A DNA stretch of 64,000 bases from Marinoscillum furvescens DSM 4134 (GTDB lineage: Bacteria; Bacteroidota; Bacteroidia; Cytophagales; Cyclobacteriaceae), in NCBI RefSeq assembly GCF_003386095.1, contig NZ_QREG01000024.1, forward strand, positions 1 through 64,000, given 5' to 3'. Positions 7,800 to 16,114 of this stretch are shown piece after piece; positions within the stretch are counted from its first letter, which is position 1; the number at the start of each line of letters is the position of its first letter. The notes under the pieces are model-generated. The model was given only the letters and a program-made list of their open reading frames with translations, was not told where the DNA came from and ran no database searches. The translations under genes and the position numbers were made by a program.

Positions 7800-10043
7800 T
7801 TAATTGCTTTGTGAAGGGGGAAACGCGCTTGCCTGAATACCTCTGGCTGTATTGGGCCTGGCATCCATGACAAACTCCAATGTACCACCGCTCATAATTT
7901 CTTCATGTGTAATGAAGTTTCTATCGAGCAGCTTCCCGTTGAGCTTTACTTCTTTTACATAGACGTTTTCGTTGCTGTTGTTTCTGGCTATGATTTCAAA
8001 TGCCTTTTCATCCGGCAAGGATAAAACCGCACGATCTACCAGCGGACTACCTAAAACGTAGTTTCCATCAGCAGGATTTACAGGATAGAATCCGAGAGCG
8101 CTGAACACGTACCATGCGGACATTTGACCACAGTCTTCATTGCCCGGATATCCATCCACATCGTTGTGATACATGGTGCGCATGATATCACGCACACGCT
8201 CCTGCGTTTTCCATGGATAGCCAGCATAGCTATACAAATACGCAATGTGATGACTCGGCTCATTGCCATGAGCGTATTGCCCGATAAGTCCAGAAATATC
8301 CGCAGACACATTTTCTCCAGTCATCTCTGAGGTTACCTCAAACGTAGAGTCTAAGTGATTTACAAACTGATCAGGAGAATCGAAGAGACTGATAAAGCCA
8401 GCGACATCATGAGGTACAAACCAAGAGTGCTGCCATGCTGTACCTTCTATATATGCTCCTTCAAAACCATGCTCAGAGTAGAACGGATCAAACGGAGTAA
8501 GCCAACTGCCATCCGCTAGTTTCCCGCGCATAAACAGTGATTCTTCATCGAAAAGGGCGCGATAGCTTTGTGCGCGTGCCTCAAAAACATCTGCAATGGA
8601 ATCCTTGCCCAGAGTTTTGGCCACTTGAGCTATACACCAATCATCATAAGCATACTCCAACGTTTTGGTCACTGACCAGCCATCAAGATCGGCAGGCACA
8701 TAGCCATATTCGCGATACTCCTTCGTGCCTCTGATGTCTTGCTGTGCACTGGCAAGCATCGCTTCCAACACTTTTTCTTCCTGGCCTTTCAAATATCCTT
8801 TTTGTAAGGCATCCGCCAAAACAGGCACTGCATGATAGCCCGTCATGGTATTGGTCTCACTGCCGTGCAAAGCCCATACTGGTAATAAGCCATGCTCTTC
8901 ATAAAAGTCGAGCAACGACAACAGCATATCGTTTAATTGATCTGGCTGAGTCAATGTGTAAAGCGGGTGTGCCGCCCTGAAAGTGTCCCAAAGTGAAAAT
9001 ACGGTGTAGCGACTGTGAGGCTTATCGTAAATTTCTTTGTTTACGCCACGAAACTGACCATTAGTATCAGAGAAAAGCTGCGGGGCCATCATGGTATGAT
9101 AAAGCGCTGAGTAAAATATGGTGTCAAGGTTCGGATCTCCGAATTCCACATCCAGGGTCAGAAGCTCTGTTTGCCAGGATTGATCGGCAGCTTCTACCAC
9201 TGCATCAAAATCCCATTCAAACTTATCAGCTTTTAAATTGGCAAGTGCGTTTTCCTCACTTACGGACGAAATCGCTACTTTAACTAATAGTTCACCGCCT
9301 TTACCAAAATCTACAATAGCTCGCAACGAGTCAGTTTCTAAGGCTTCTATCTTTTCCCATTCCTCTCCGTCTGAAATTTCCATGGATTGGATATTCTCGG
9401 AAAATTCGGCAGCAAAGTATACCCGCTGGTTCCTAGACCAGCCGTGCGAGTAGCGATACCCCGTGACAAGATTTGCGTCGGACTTTTGAATGTTTGTTTT
9501 AGTGGCAATGTCCCAGTTGATCGAGAATCCCAGGTCTATAGACAAAGCTCTATCGGCACCAGCCGGAAAATTATAGCGATGATAGCCTACCCGCTCCGAA
9601 GCAGTGAGTTCGACTTCAATTCCGTTGGCAAGTTTTACTTGATAATTGCCAGGCTTTGCTGCTTCGTTGCTATGCGAAAAGGCTACACGCCCTCCTTTTT
9701 TGGCATCAGCTGAAAGGTAAGGCATCAGCGAAATGTCACACAAATCCCCGATACCTGTACCACTCAGGTGTGTATGGCTGAAGCCCGCAATGAGTGAATC
9801 GGAATAATGATACCCCGAGCACCAGTCCCAACCCTCCGTACCATTATCAGGGCTGAGCTGAATCATCCCAAAAGGTGTAGTGGCACCTGGGAAGGTGTGT
9901 CCATGGCCACCTGTACCAATAAACGGATTGACTTTCTGTTGATTCTGACTGCTGATATTCTCCTGAGGAGCAGAACATGCTACTATCAAAAATGCAAACG
10001 CACCCCAAGAGGTGCGTCTGACGGCCTGAAAAAAATTATTCAT
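7800..10043 (-). CDS. GH92 family alpha-mannosidase lipoprotein
   Basis: Calcium-dependent exo-acting alpha-mannosidase, usually alpha-1,2 and cleaving single mannose residues from glycans with inversion. From the ATG at 10043 (an upstream in-frame TTG at 10049 is less likely) it has 747 residues: a lipoprotein signal with Cys23 (AFLIVACSAPQ), the N-terminal GTGGHGHTFPGATTPFG (about 43-59), and the C-terminal catalytic block GNEDCGQMSAWYVFSALGFY (from about 634). No acidic surface-export stretch follows the Cys, so a periplasmic position is likely. It lies 18 bp downstream of the larger GHL10 gene and 2 bp before the NagX-like gene. GH92 implies a mannose-containing glycan among the substrates. 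Confidence 0.93.
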   Translation of the reverse strand: MNNFFQAVRRTSWGAFAFLIVACSAPQENISSQNQQKVNPFIGTGGHGHTFPGATTPFGMIQLSPDNGTEGWDWCSGYHYSDSLIAGFSHTHLSGTGIGDLCDISLMPYLSADAKKGGRVAFSHSNEAAKPGNYQVKLANGIEVELTASERVGYHRYNFPAGADRALSIDLGFSINWDIATKTNIQKSDANLVTGYRYSHGWSRNQRVYFAAEFSENIQSMEISDGEEWEKIEALETDSLRAIVDFGKGGELLVKVAISSVSEENALANLKADKFEWDFDAVVEAADQSWQTELLTLDVEFGDPNLDTIFYSALYHTMMAPQLFSDTNGQFRGVNKEIYDKPHSRYTVFSLWDTFRAAHPLYTLTQPDQLNDMLLSLLDFYEEHGLLPVWALHGSETNTMTGYHAVPVLADALQKGYLKGQEEKVLEAMLASAQQDIRGTKEYREYGYVPADLDGWSVTKTLEYAYDDWCIAQVAKTLGKDSIADVFEARAQSYRALFDEESLFMRGKLADGSWLTPFDPFYSEHGFEGAYIEGTAWQHSWFVPHDVAGFISLFDSPDQFVNHLDSTFEVTSEMTGENVSADISGLIGQYAHGNEPSHHIAYLYSYAGYPWKTQERVRDIMRTMYHNDVDGYPGNEDCGQMSAWYVFSALGFYPVNPADGNYVLGSPLVDRAVLSLPDEKAFEIIARNNSNENVYVKEVKLNGKLLDRNFITHEEIMSGGTLEFVMDARPNTARGIQASAFPPSQSN

Positions 10044-10061
10044 CTTCAATATTATATCAAA

Positions 10062-11783
10062 TTATAATTCTGGATAGATCGCTTTCGTCGGATACATGGC
10101 TTTCATGACCTCCTGCACATCAGGGTCCTGGAAGCCTGTGAAAAAGAAATAGACTTCTCCCTGCACGCCTATTTCGCGATTGGCCTGCACCATATCTGCA
10201 ATAAACTGCTGACTAGGCAAATAGCCACCAAGAAACAGGAGTAATCCAGGGTAAAAGATTTTTTGACCTGCCGGTTCCAGCATATTGTACTGATTGGAAA
10301 GTAATCCTTTATAGATGTTTAATCCTTGATTTTCTCTTCGGTACAGCTGAGGACTTACGATATCTGAGTAGCCTTCGGCTACCCAGGTAGTATAATCTTG
10401 CAGATACTCATCGTACCCGAAGCTCATGGGACTAGGTGAGTGCGCTACAACCATGTTTGGATCTATGGCCTTTACAGAATCATATAGAGCCTTCCCAAAC
10501 TTATTGAGAATATCAGCTCTCCAGCGCAACCATGCCGTGTTTTTGGCTGTAGCCGGTGGCTCCTGCCCGTCATGGTCTGCCTTGTATAGACTGACTGTGT
10601 AATCATCGTAACCGGCCTCTGAAGGTGTGGCTGGCAAGCGATCATCCCCTTGCACTCCGTCTATGTCCGGGTAGTTGGTAACCACTTCCGTGAAAAGATC
10701 TATCATGAATTGCTGAACGTCCGGGTGAAAAGCGTTCATCCAGTAAAACCCATTTTTCACAACCACATTGCCATTTACATCTCTGGCCTTCCAGTGGTCT
10801 GGCGTATTGTCCAAAATGGGACCAGGACTACCATTGTATGCCGCAAACCCGTACTCAAACCAGGCCATTACTTTGATGTCTTTGGCATGGGCTGCATCGA
10901 TGAGTTCTCTTAATGGGTCACGACCTTCATACAAAGGATCGATTTTTTTGCCTGTGATCTCAGCAGCCACATCGCTAGGATAGGTTGTAAGCGCTTTGTT
11001 CCAAGTTACTACAAATATGGTATTGATATTGAGTTCATCGCATAGTGCAACCGCCTCGTCAATTTTTTGCTTTGAAGTCAGGACGTTGCTGTCTACATTG
11101 GTGAGCCATACTCCTCGCACGCCTACATCCTGTGGTTGCTCAGTGACCGAAACATTGTAGGATTGTGTTTCGCCATTTTCGGCTGTGACAGTGTAAGTGA
11201 CAGGCGAGGTAAAGTCTTGAGGCTCCTCTACTGCAGGAGAAACGGATGCCTTTTCGTGTATATCAAGGCTTACTTTTAGGTTAGTAATATCGGTACCATA
11301 GGGCACTGATCCACTGATCTGCTGACCATCAATTTTGCCTCTGATAAATATCTCCGAGAAGAAAAACTCATTGATATCATTATCATCACTTTTCTCCACT
11401 ACGATCACTTCCTCTTTTACAGACAATGTGACTGTGTAAATCTTATTGGCTCCATTTTCTGCTGTAACCACATAAACTACCGGGCTGCTAAAGTCTTTGG
11501 CCTCCCCAGAAGCTGGTGAAATGGTTGCTTTCTCAGACACTTCGATAATAGGAACCAGACTTGTGAGGTCAGTCCCCACAGGCAAGCTGTCCTTCACTGT
11601 ACCCCCTTCGTGATCTATCTGAACTCCTGTGGTGACATCTATTCCTTCGATTTTAAAATCCAGAATCAGATTTTCGCCACTAGGCTCTTCTACAGGCTCC
11701 TCTTCGCTACAGGCAGTCACCAAAGCAAGCGATGCTATGCAAGCCAGTAGCCAAAATTTAGATTGCTTTAAATAGTTCTTCAT
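10062..11783 (-). CDS. GHL10 glycoside hydrolase lipoprotein with two DUF5018-like modules
   Basis: A 573-residue lipoprotein. The signal ends at Cys25 and is followed by SEEEP, an acidic stretch like the Bacteroidota lipoprotein export signal, so surface exposure is likely. Two beta-sandwich DUF5018-like modules follow (about 39-122 and 138-214; each has PxGTDxTxL and a YTVTAENG motif), then a GHL10 TIM barrel from about 221 (GVRGVWLTNVDSNVL, FVVTWNK, IKVMAWFEYGFAAY, DGVQGDDRLPA). GHL10 includes E. coli DigH, which acts on peptide-free peptidoglycan strands. It is a paralogue of the next upstream gene, with 1 bp between them. Confidence 0.87.
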   Translation of the reverse strand: MKNYLKQSKFWLLACIASLALVTACSEEEPVEEPSGENLILDFKIEGIDVTTGVQIDHEGGTVKDSLPVGTDLTSLVPIIEVSEKATISPASGEAKDFSSPVVYVVTAENGANKIYTVTLSVKEEVIVVEKSDDNDINEFFFSEIFIRGKIDGQQISGSVPYGTDITNLKVSLDIHEKASVSPAVEEPQDFTSPVTYTVTAENGETQSYNVSVTEQPQDVGVRGVWLTNVDSNVLTSKQKIDEAVALCDELNINTIFVVTWNKALTTYPSDVAAEITGKKIDPLYEGRDPLRELIDAAHAKDIKVMAWFEYGFAAYNGSPGPILDNTPDHWKARDVNGNVVVKNGFYWMNAFHPDVQQFMIDLFTEVVTNYPDIDGVQGDDRLPATPSEAGYDDYTVSLYKADHDGQEPPATAKNTAWLRWRADILNKFGKALYDSVKAIDPNMVVAHSPSPMSFGYDEYLQDYTTWVAEGYSDIVSPQLYRRENQGLNIYKGLLSNQYNMLEPAGQKIFYPGLLLFLGGYLPSQQFIADMVQANREIGVQGEVYFFFTGFQDPDVQEVMKAMYPTKAIYPEL

Positions 11784-11784
11784 G

Positions 11785-12951
11785 TTATTTCTTTTTCGTC
11801 AATTCTGGAAATGATACCGGTTCGGCATACATTTCTGAGAATAGCCCTTTGAATTTTTTTATCCCTTCATAAAAGAAGTACACCTCACCATTGATGCCAT
11901 AAGTACGATTACTTTCGATCATGGCGCGCAGCATTTCTTCCGAAGGGTTGTATTTATCTACTTGAAGAAGCACCCCTGGGTAAAAAATGGGCAAATCGGA
12001 ATCTGCCAGTTGCCAGGAGGTGATTTCTTCTAGTAATTGATTGTATGCGTCGATATTATATCTATATAGCTGCGGACACACCAGGTCTACATATCCTTGT
12101 CGAACCCATGTAGGCCAGTCCTGCAAGTAGTTTTCTTTGCTCCATGGGTATACACTTGGCGACATGCTCACCAGGCATTCCGGGTCTGCTTGTTTTACAC
12201 TTGTATAGAGCGCTTTAAGAAATTCATTGAGCTTCTGTGCGCGCCAGGACACCCATTCGAAATCGAGGTGATTTGCCGGAGGCTCCTTGCCACTATGCTC
12301 ACTTTTGTAAAGCTCCACGGTAAACTCATCGTACCCTCCATTGGAAGGCATTGCAGGCAAACGATCGTCTCCCTGAATTCCGTCTACATCGTATTTGTTT
12401 ACCACCTCTAAGACGAGTGAAGTGATGAAATCCTGCACCTCAGGGTGAAGTGCATTCATCCATTGAAATTTGTTTTTGGCAGTGATGTCACCATTAATGT
12501 CTTTGGACGCCCACTCTGGTTTTTGTTGGATGAGGGCTCCACCAGTATCGTCACCGTAGCTAGAGGCAAACCCAAACTCAAACCACGCAAATACCTTGAT
12601 GTCGCGCTTGTGGGCTTCTTCGATAACCTCTTCCAGGGGGTCTCTGTCACCGTATTTCGGATCGATACTTCGTCCGGTAAAATTTTTCATGATGTCACTC
12701 TGGTAGATCGTGTTGCCACGATTCCAGGTGACTAAAAAGATGGTATTGAAACCTAGGGAGTCGAGCAATTCTACAGACTCGATGATGTTTTCACGTGAGA
12801 GCAATACCTCACTGGCTACATTGGTCATCCATACACCTCGGACCGCTTCCTTTTTGGCAGGAAGCTCAGTTGGTTTTTGGTCCACCGAACCGCAGCTAAA
12901 TACAAGAAAAAATAAGCCGCATAGGGTAAAAGCTTGTAGTAGCTTTTGCAT
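11785..12951 (-). CDS. GHL10 glycoside hydrolase lipoprotein
   Basis: A 388-residue putative glycosidase. The signal ends at Cys20 (LFFLVFSCGSVDQ) with no acidic export stretch, suggesting a periplasmic lipoprotein. The GHL10 barrel shows AVRGVWMTNVASEVLLS, LVTWNRGNTIYQSD, IKVFAWFEFGFASSYG, DGIQGDDRLPAMPSNGGYDEF and FYPGVLLQV, closely paralleling its downstream neighbour without the DUF5018-like modules. ATG at 12951 is preferred over an in-frame GTG at 12975. A terminator hairpin at 12985-13030 lies just upstream, so this gene and those after it may depend on readthrough or on a separate promoter. Confidence 0.87.
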   Translation of the reverse strand: MQKLLQAFTLCGLFFLVFSCGSVDQKPTELPAKKEAVRGVWMTNVASEVLLSRENIIESVELLDSLGFNTIFLVTWNRGNTIYQSDIMKNFTGRSIDPKYGDRDPLEEVIEEAHKRDIKVFAWFEFGFASSYGDDTGGALIQQKPEWASKDINGDITAKNKFQWMNALHPEVQDFITSLVLEVVNKYDVDGIQGDDRLPAMPSNGGYDEFTVELYKSEHSGKEPPANHLDFEWVSWRAQKLNEFLKALYTSVKQADPECLVSMSPSVYPWSKENYLQDWPTWVRQGYVDLVCPQLYRYNIDAYNQLLEEITSWQLADSDLPIFYPGVLLQVDKYNPSEEMLRAMIESNRTYGINGEVYFFYEGIKKFKGLFSEMYAEPVSFPELTKKK

Positions 12952-12984
12952 GTTTTTGATTGAAGAAATGTTCACGCTATAATG

Positions 12985-13030
12985 AAAAAAGGCTGCCTTC
13001 AGTAGCTGGTAAGTACCCGAAGGCAGCCTT
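12985..13030 (-). terminator. Intrinsic terminator inside the PUL
   Basis: A perfect 12-bp stem (AAGGCTGCCTTC at 12989-13000 with GAAGGCAGCCTT at 13019-13030), followed on the minus strand by TTTTTTC. It lies 20 bp after the stop of the DUF5018/DUF4623-like gene and before the GHL10 pair. Confidence 0.85.
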
Positions 13031-13049
13031 AGATTGAGAATTGATTGTA

Positions 13050-14447
13050 TTAATCCTGAATTGCTAACGTAAGATCGAATTTGGCCAATGCCTGATTGGT
13101 GATTACGATGTAAAGCTCTGCTTTAGCTTCACTCACGATGTGGTGAGCTACGTTACCACTAGCATCATTGTTGGCTGTAGTATTACTACCTACAAAATCT
13201 GCAGAATACATCACATCGCTGCTGGTAACATTGTCGAGTCCGTCCGTTACATCGATTACTAAAAGTCGGCTTTCATTGGCGCTTCTAGGGAAAATTGCAG
13301 CCATTACTGTTTTATCACATAGCTGGAACAAAGTAAAATCGTTGTAGAAGAAGTCTACCAAATCACGATTTTCATTGGGAAGCTGCTGAAGTTTTGCGCC
13401 AGTAGCCAAATCAATTTCAGCAACATCTATGTCGTTACCATTTACCCATACAGTTTCGCTATCAGCTGTTAGTGAAGTAGCTGCAGCTCTTGAACCAAAA
13501 CCTGTCAAGCTATTGAAGCCTTGAGCTTTGATGATGGTAGGCGTTGGATTGAGCACGCCACCTTTTACTTCCCATCGATAGATATCTGATCCACGCTCTC
13601 CAGCGGTGAAATTTCTACCGTAGGCTGTATAAATGGCTGCATCACCAGAAATATCTCCAACCACAGAAAGGTTGTCACCCAGACGAACTGCCTCAGACAC
13701 TTCATACTCGATGTAAACTTCAGGCGCAGCTGATTCGTTGGCCCACTTATAGACTTTAAATACGGCCGTTCCTTGTCCATTAAAATCGAGGACATTGCAC
13801 GCCAGAATAGAACCATCGGCGCTTGTTTCCACGTCACCTAATTTCAGGCTCCCACCGGAGATATTGCTATTGTCCAGGTCTGCGAGCACTGCTCCGTCTG
13901 CTGGATCTAGCACTTTAATTTTGTCATGGTTGCTCATTACGTAAACATGTCCGTTTCCGTAGGCAATTCCATCTTCGCCATTGTTGGTAAACCAATCGGG
14001 GAGATTGCTACCAGCTATGGTGTATGACCATACCGCTTCGCTAAGAGTAAGTACAGGTTCTGTGCCCTGTGCAGCAATTTCTACAATTACGATCCATTCT
14101 TGAGTGGTCCCATCTTCTGCTGTAACCGTGTAAGTCACAGGCGTAGTAAAATCTTGTGGGGTTTCTGAAGCCGGGTTAACAGTTGCCTTTTCTGAAATCG
14201 TAAGAATTGGAGCAAGTGCTTTTACATCAGTACCAAATGGCACGGTGATTCTTACTGTGAAATTTTCGGCATTGACTGTACCCGTGATATCACCACCCAG
14301 ACAGCCACCAGCCAAATCTACTGCTACAATGTCTTTGCGCTTACTTAGCAAAGGTCCATCATCGCCTTCATCATCTTTACATCCTACAAACACTACCATG
14401 CTCAGTGCGAGGAGCAACACAGAAAATTTGCTCATTAAATTTTTCAT
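13050..14447 (-). CDS. Surface lipoprotein with DUF5018-like and DUF4623-like domains
   Basis: A 465-residue lipoprotein with Cys23 followed by KDDEGDD, a strong match to an acidic surface-export signal. One DUF5018-like beta module (about 40-125, VPFGTDVKALAPILTISEKA and VTYTVTAEDGTTQEW) precedes a beta-propeller-like DUF4623-type region (about 135-465) with repeated blade-like segments such as IAYGNGHVYVMSNHDKIKVLD. No catalytic motif was seen. Its place directly after the SusCD genes, where surface glycan-binding proteins usually lie, suggests it binds the PUL substrate (inference). It is paralogous to the adjacent upstream gene. Confidence 0.8.
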   Translation of the reverse strand: MKNLMSKFSVLLLALSMVVFVGCKDDEGDDGPLLSKRKDIVAVDLAGGCLGGDITGTVNAENFTVRITVPFGTDVKALAPILTISEKATVNPASETPQDFTTPVTYTVTAEDGTTQEWIVIVEIAAQGTEPVLTLSEAVWSYTIAGSNLPDWFTNNGEDGIAYGNGHVYVMSNHDKIKVLDPADGAVLADLDNSNISGGSLKLGDVETSADGSILACNVLDFNGQGTAVFKVYKWANESAAPEVYIEYEVSEAVRLGDNLSVVGDISGDAAIYTAYGRNFTAGERGSDIYRWEVKGGVLNPTPTIIKAQGFNSLTGFGSRAAATSLTADSETVWVNGNDIDVAEIDLATGAKLQQLPNENRDLVDFFYNDFTLFQLCDKTVMAAIFPRSANESRLLVIDVTDGLDNVTSSDVMYSADFVGSNTTANNDASGNVAHHIVSEAKAELYIVITNQALAKFDLTLAIQD

Positions 14448-14468
14448 ACAATCAATCTTAAAAGTTCA

Positions 14469-14501
14469 ATAAAAAGGAGTGCCCTACGAACACTCCTTTT
14501 G
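14469..14501 (-). terminator. Intrinsic terminator inside the PUL
   Basis: Stem AAAAGGAGTG (14472-14481) pairs with CACTCCTTTT (14491-14500) around a 9-nt loop, and on the minus strand it is followed by a T-run. It lies 6 bp after the stop of the SusD-adjacent lipoprotein gene. It probably limits readthrough so that susC, susD and the first surface lipoprotein are made in excess. Confidence 0.82.
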
Positions 14502-14506
14502 TGAAA

Positions 14507-16084
14507 TTAGTTGGCCAAATCTACAGTATATGCACCTACACCATTGTTGGTGATCAGTCCATAAACTGTAACAGTACCATCTGTATTTTTCTCGAAGCTC
14601 AGTCCGCCTGTAGCATTAAGGTTCTGAGATTCAGTAGTATCATCATCAAATGAAATTGTAGTAGCTTTTTCAGCTTTATCGAATCCTTCAGTTACATCGA
14701 AGAACACCAACTCTTGAGTTTCAGAATTTGGAGTATTGATTGAAACCAATACTTTGTTTGTTTTCAACTCAAAGTAGATGATATCTGAAGAGAAACCAGT
14801 CATCAGTTCAGTGGAGATAGAACCTTTAACTGTTCCGTCAGAACCGATCAATGTAGGGTTGATGCTGTTACCATTTACAATGATATCAGAATTTGCGTCG
14901 TTAGAAAGCACTGAGATACCTGGAGCTGAACCAAAAGAAGCGATATCAGCTACTACGATTTGCTCAGCCGTAGCATTTACTGTACCACCTGTTACTTTCC
15001 ACTTGTAAATGATATTGCCACCATTGCTTGCAGCGTAGATGTAAGCATCACCGTCAGTATCTCCAGTCACAGTGAAGTTGTCAATTCGTTTTTCTACTGT
15101 AGACTCTAGAATGATTTCCTGCTCAGCACTTTCATCATTCCAACGGAACACGTAGAATGTACCATTGTTCAAAGTACCCGTACAAGCAAGGATATTTCCA
15201 CCTTCATCCACATGCGCATCTACGATGTTTGCATAGATACCAGACAATCCAGTTTTGCTTTGCTTCAAGAATTTTTCTGAATCCTTCTCTACACCAGTAG
15301 CACGATCAAGAATTCTTAGTTTGTCTCTGTTGTTCACCGCATATACTGACTCAGCTCCGATTGCAATATCCGCATCATTGTTAGCTGTGAACCAGCTTGG
15401 ACGGCTGCTCGTACGGTTTACTAGTTCCCATTTAGCCTGTACATCAAGGCCTGGCTTAGCACCTTCAGTTACGGTAACTGTGTAGGCAGTAGTTGAGCCA
15501 TCCTGAGCAGTAACTGTGTAAGTCACATCACTAGAGAAGTCCTGAGCTACACCACTCTCTGGGCTTACAGAAGCCAAAGCAGAGATGGTCACTGTAGGTA
15601 TCAAAGCAGTTAGATCTGTACCATAAGGCACTTCTGCAGTGATCGCTGTACCTTCGATAGTAGCTGTTACAGAAGGATCAAGCTCAGCAAACACAAACTC
15701 AGTGATAACTTTCTCATCGCTTCCAGCTTCGGCAGAAACACTTACTGTATAATCTACTGTAGTGCCATCTTCAGCTGTCACTGTATAAGTAACGGCACTA
15801 GAAAAATCCTGAGCAGTACCGCTTTCAGGTGATACGGTAGCTTTAGAAGAAATGGTCACTGTAGGTGCCAATGCTGTAAGGTCTGTGCCAAAAGGAACAG
15901 TAGCAGTAATGTCTGTACCGCTGATCGATGCGGTCACTGCTGGGTCCAGGTCAGCAAATACAAAGGATAAAATTTCTTTTGCATCGCTTTGAGGTACGGT
16001 TGGCTCTTCGTCTTCACAAGATACGAAGGTGAAGCATACGATGGCAATCATTGCCAGCTTCATCAAATTCAAAAAATGTTTCAT
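14507..16084 (-). CDS. Surface lipoprotein with tandem DUF5018-like modules and a DUF4623-like region
   Basis: A 525-residue lipoprotein with Cys23 followed by EDEEP (acidic surface-export signal). Two tandem, strongly similar DUF5018-like modules occupy about 35-120 and 123-210; both carry the SFVFA/EFVFA start, GTDLTAL, PESG.AQDFSS and VTYTVTA motifs, indicating recent internal duplication. The C-terminal half (about 215-525) resembles that of the next gene (WFTANNDADIAIGAESVYAVNNRDKLRILD). Position right after susD suggests a glycan-binding surface protein; no enzyme motif was seen. A terminator follows the stop. Confidence 0.8.
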   Translation of the reverse strand: MKHFLNLMKLAMIAIVCFTFVSCEDEEPTVPQSDAKEILSFVFADLDPAVTASISGTDITATVPFGTDLTALAPTVTISSKATVSPESGTAQDFSSAVTYTVTAEDGTTVDYTVSVSAEAGSDEKVITEFVFAELDPSVTATIEGTAITAEVPYGTDLTALIPTVTISALASVSPESGVAQDFSSDVTYTVTAQDGSTTAYTVTVTEGAKPGLDVQAKWELVNRTSSRPSWFTANNDADIAIGAESVYAVNNRDKLRILDRATGVEKDSEKFLKQSKTGLSGIYANIVDAHVDEGGNILACTGTLNNGTFYVFRWNDESAEQEIILESTVEKRIDNFTVTGDTDGDAYIYAASNGGNIIYKWKVTGGTVNATAEQIVVADIASFGSAPGISVLSNDANSDIIVNGNSINPTLIGSDGTVKGSISTELMTGFSSDIIYFELKTNKVLVSINTPNSETQELVFFDVTEGFDKAEKATTISFDDDTTESQNLNATGGLSFEKNTDGTVTVYGLITNNGVGAYTVDLAN

Positions 16085-16114
16085 TTGTGTGTTAGTTTAA
16101 GTTTGCATTAAGAA

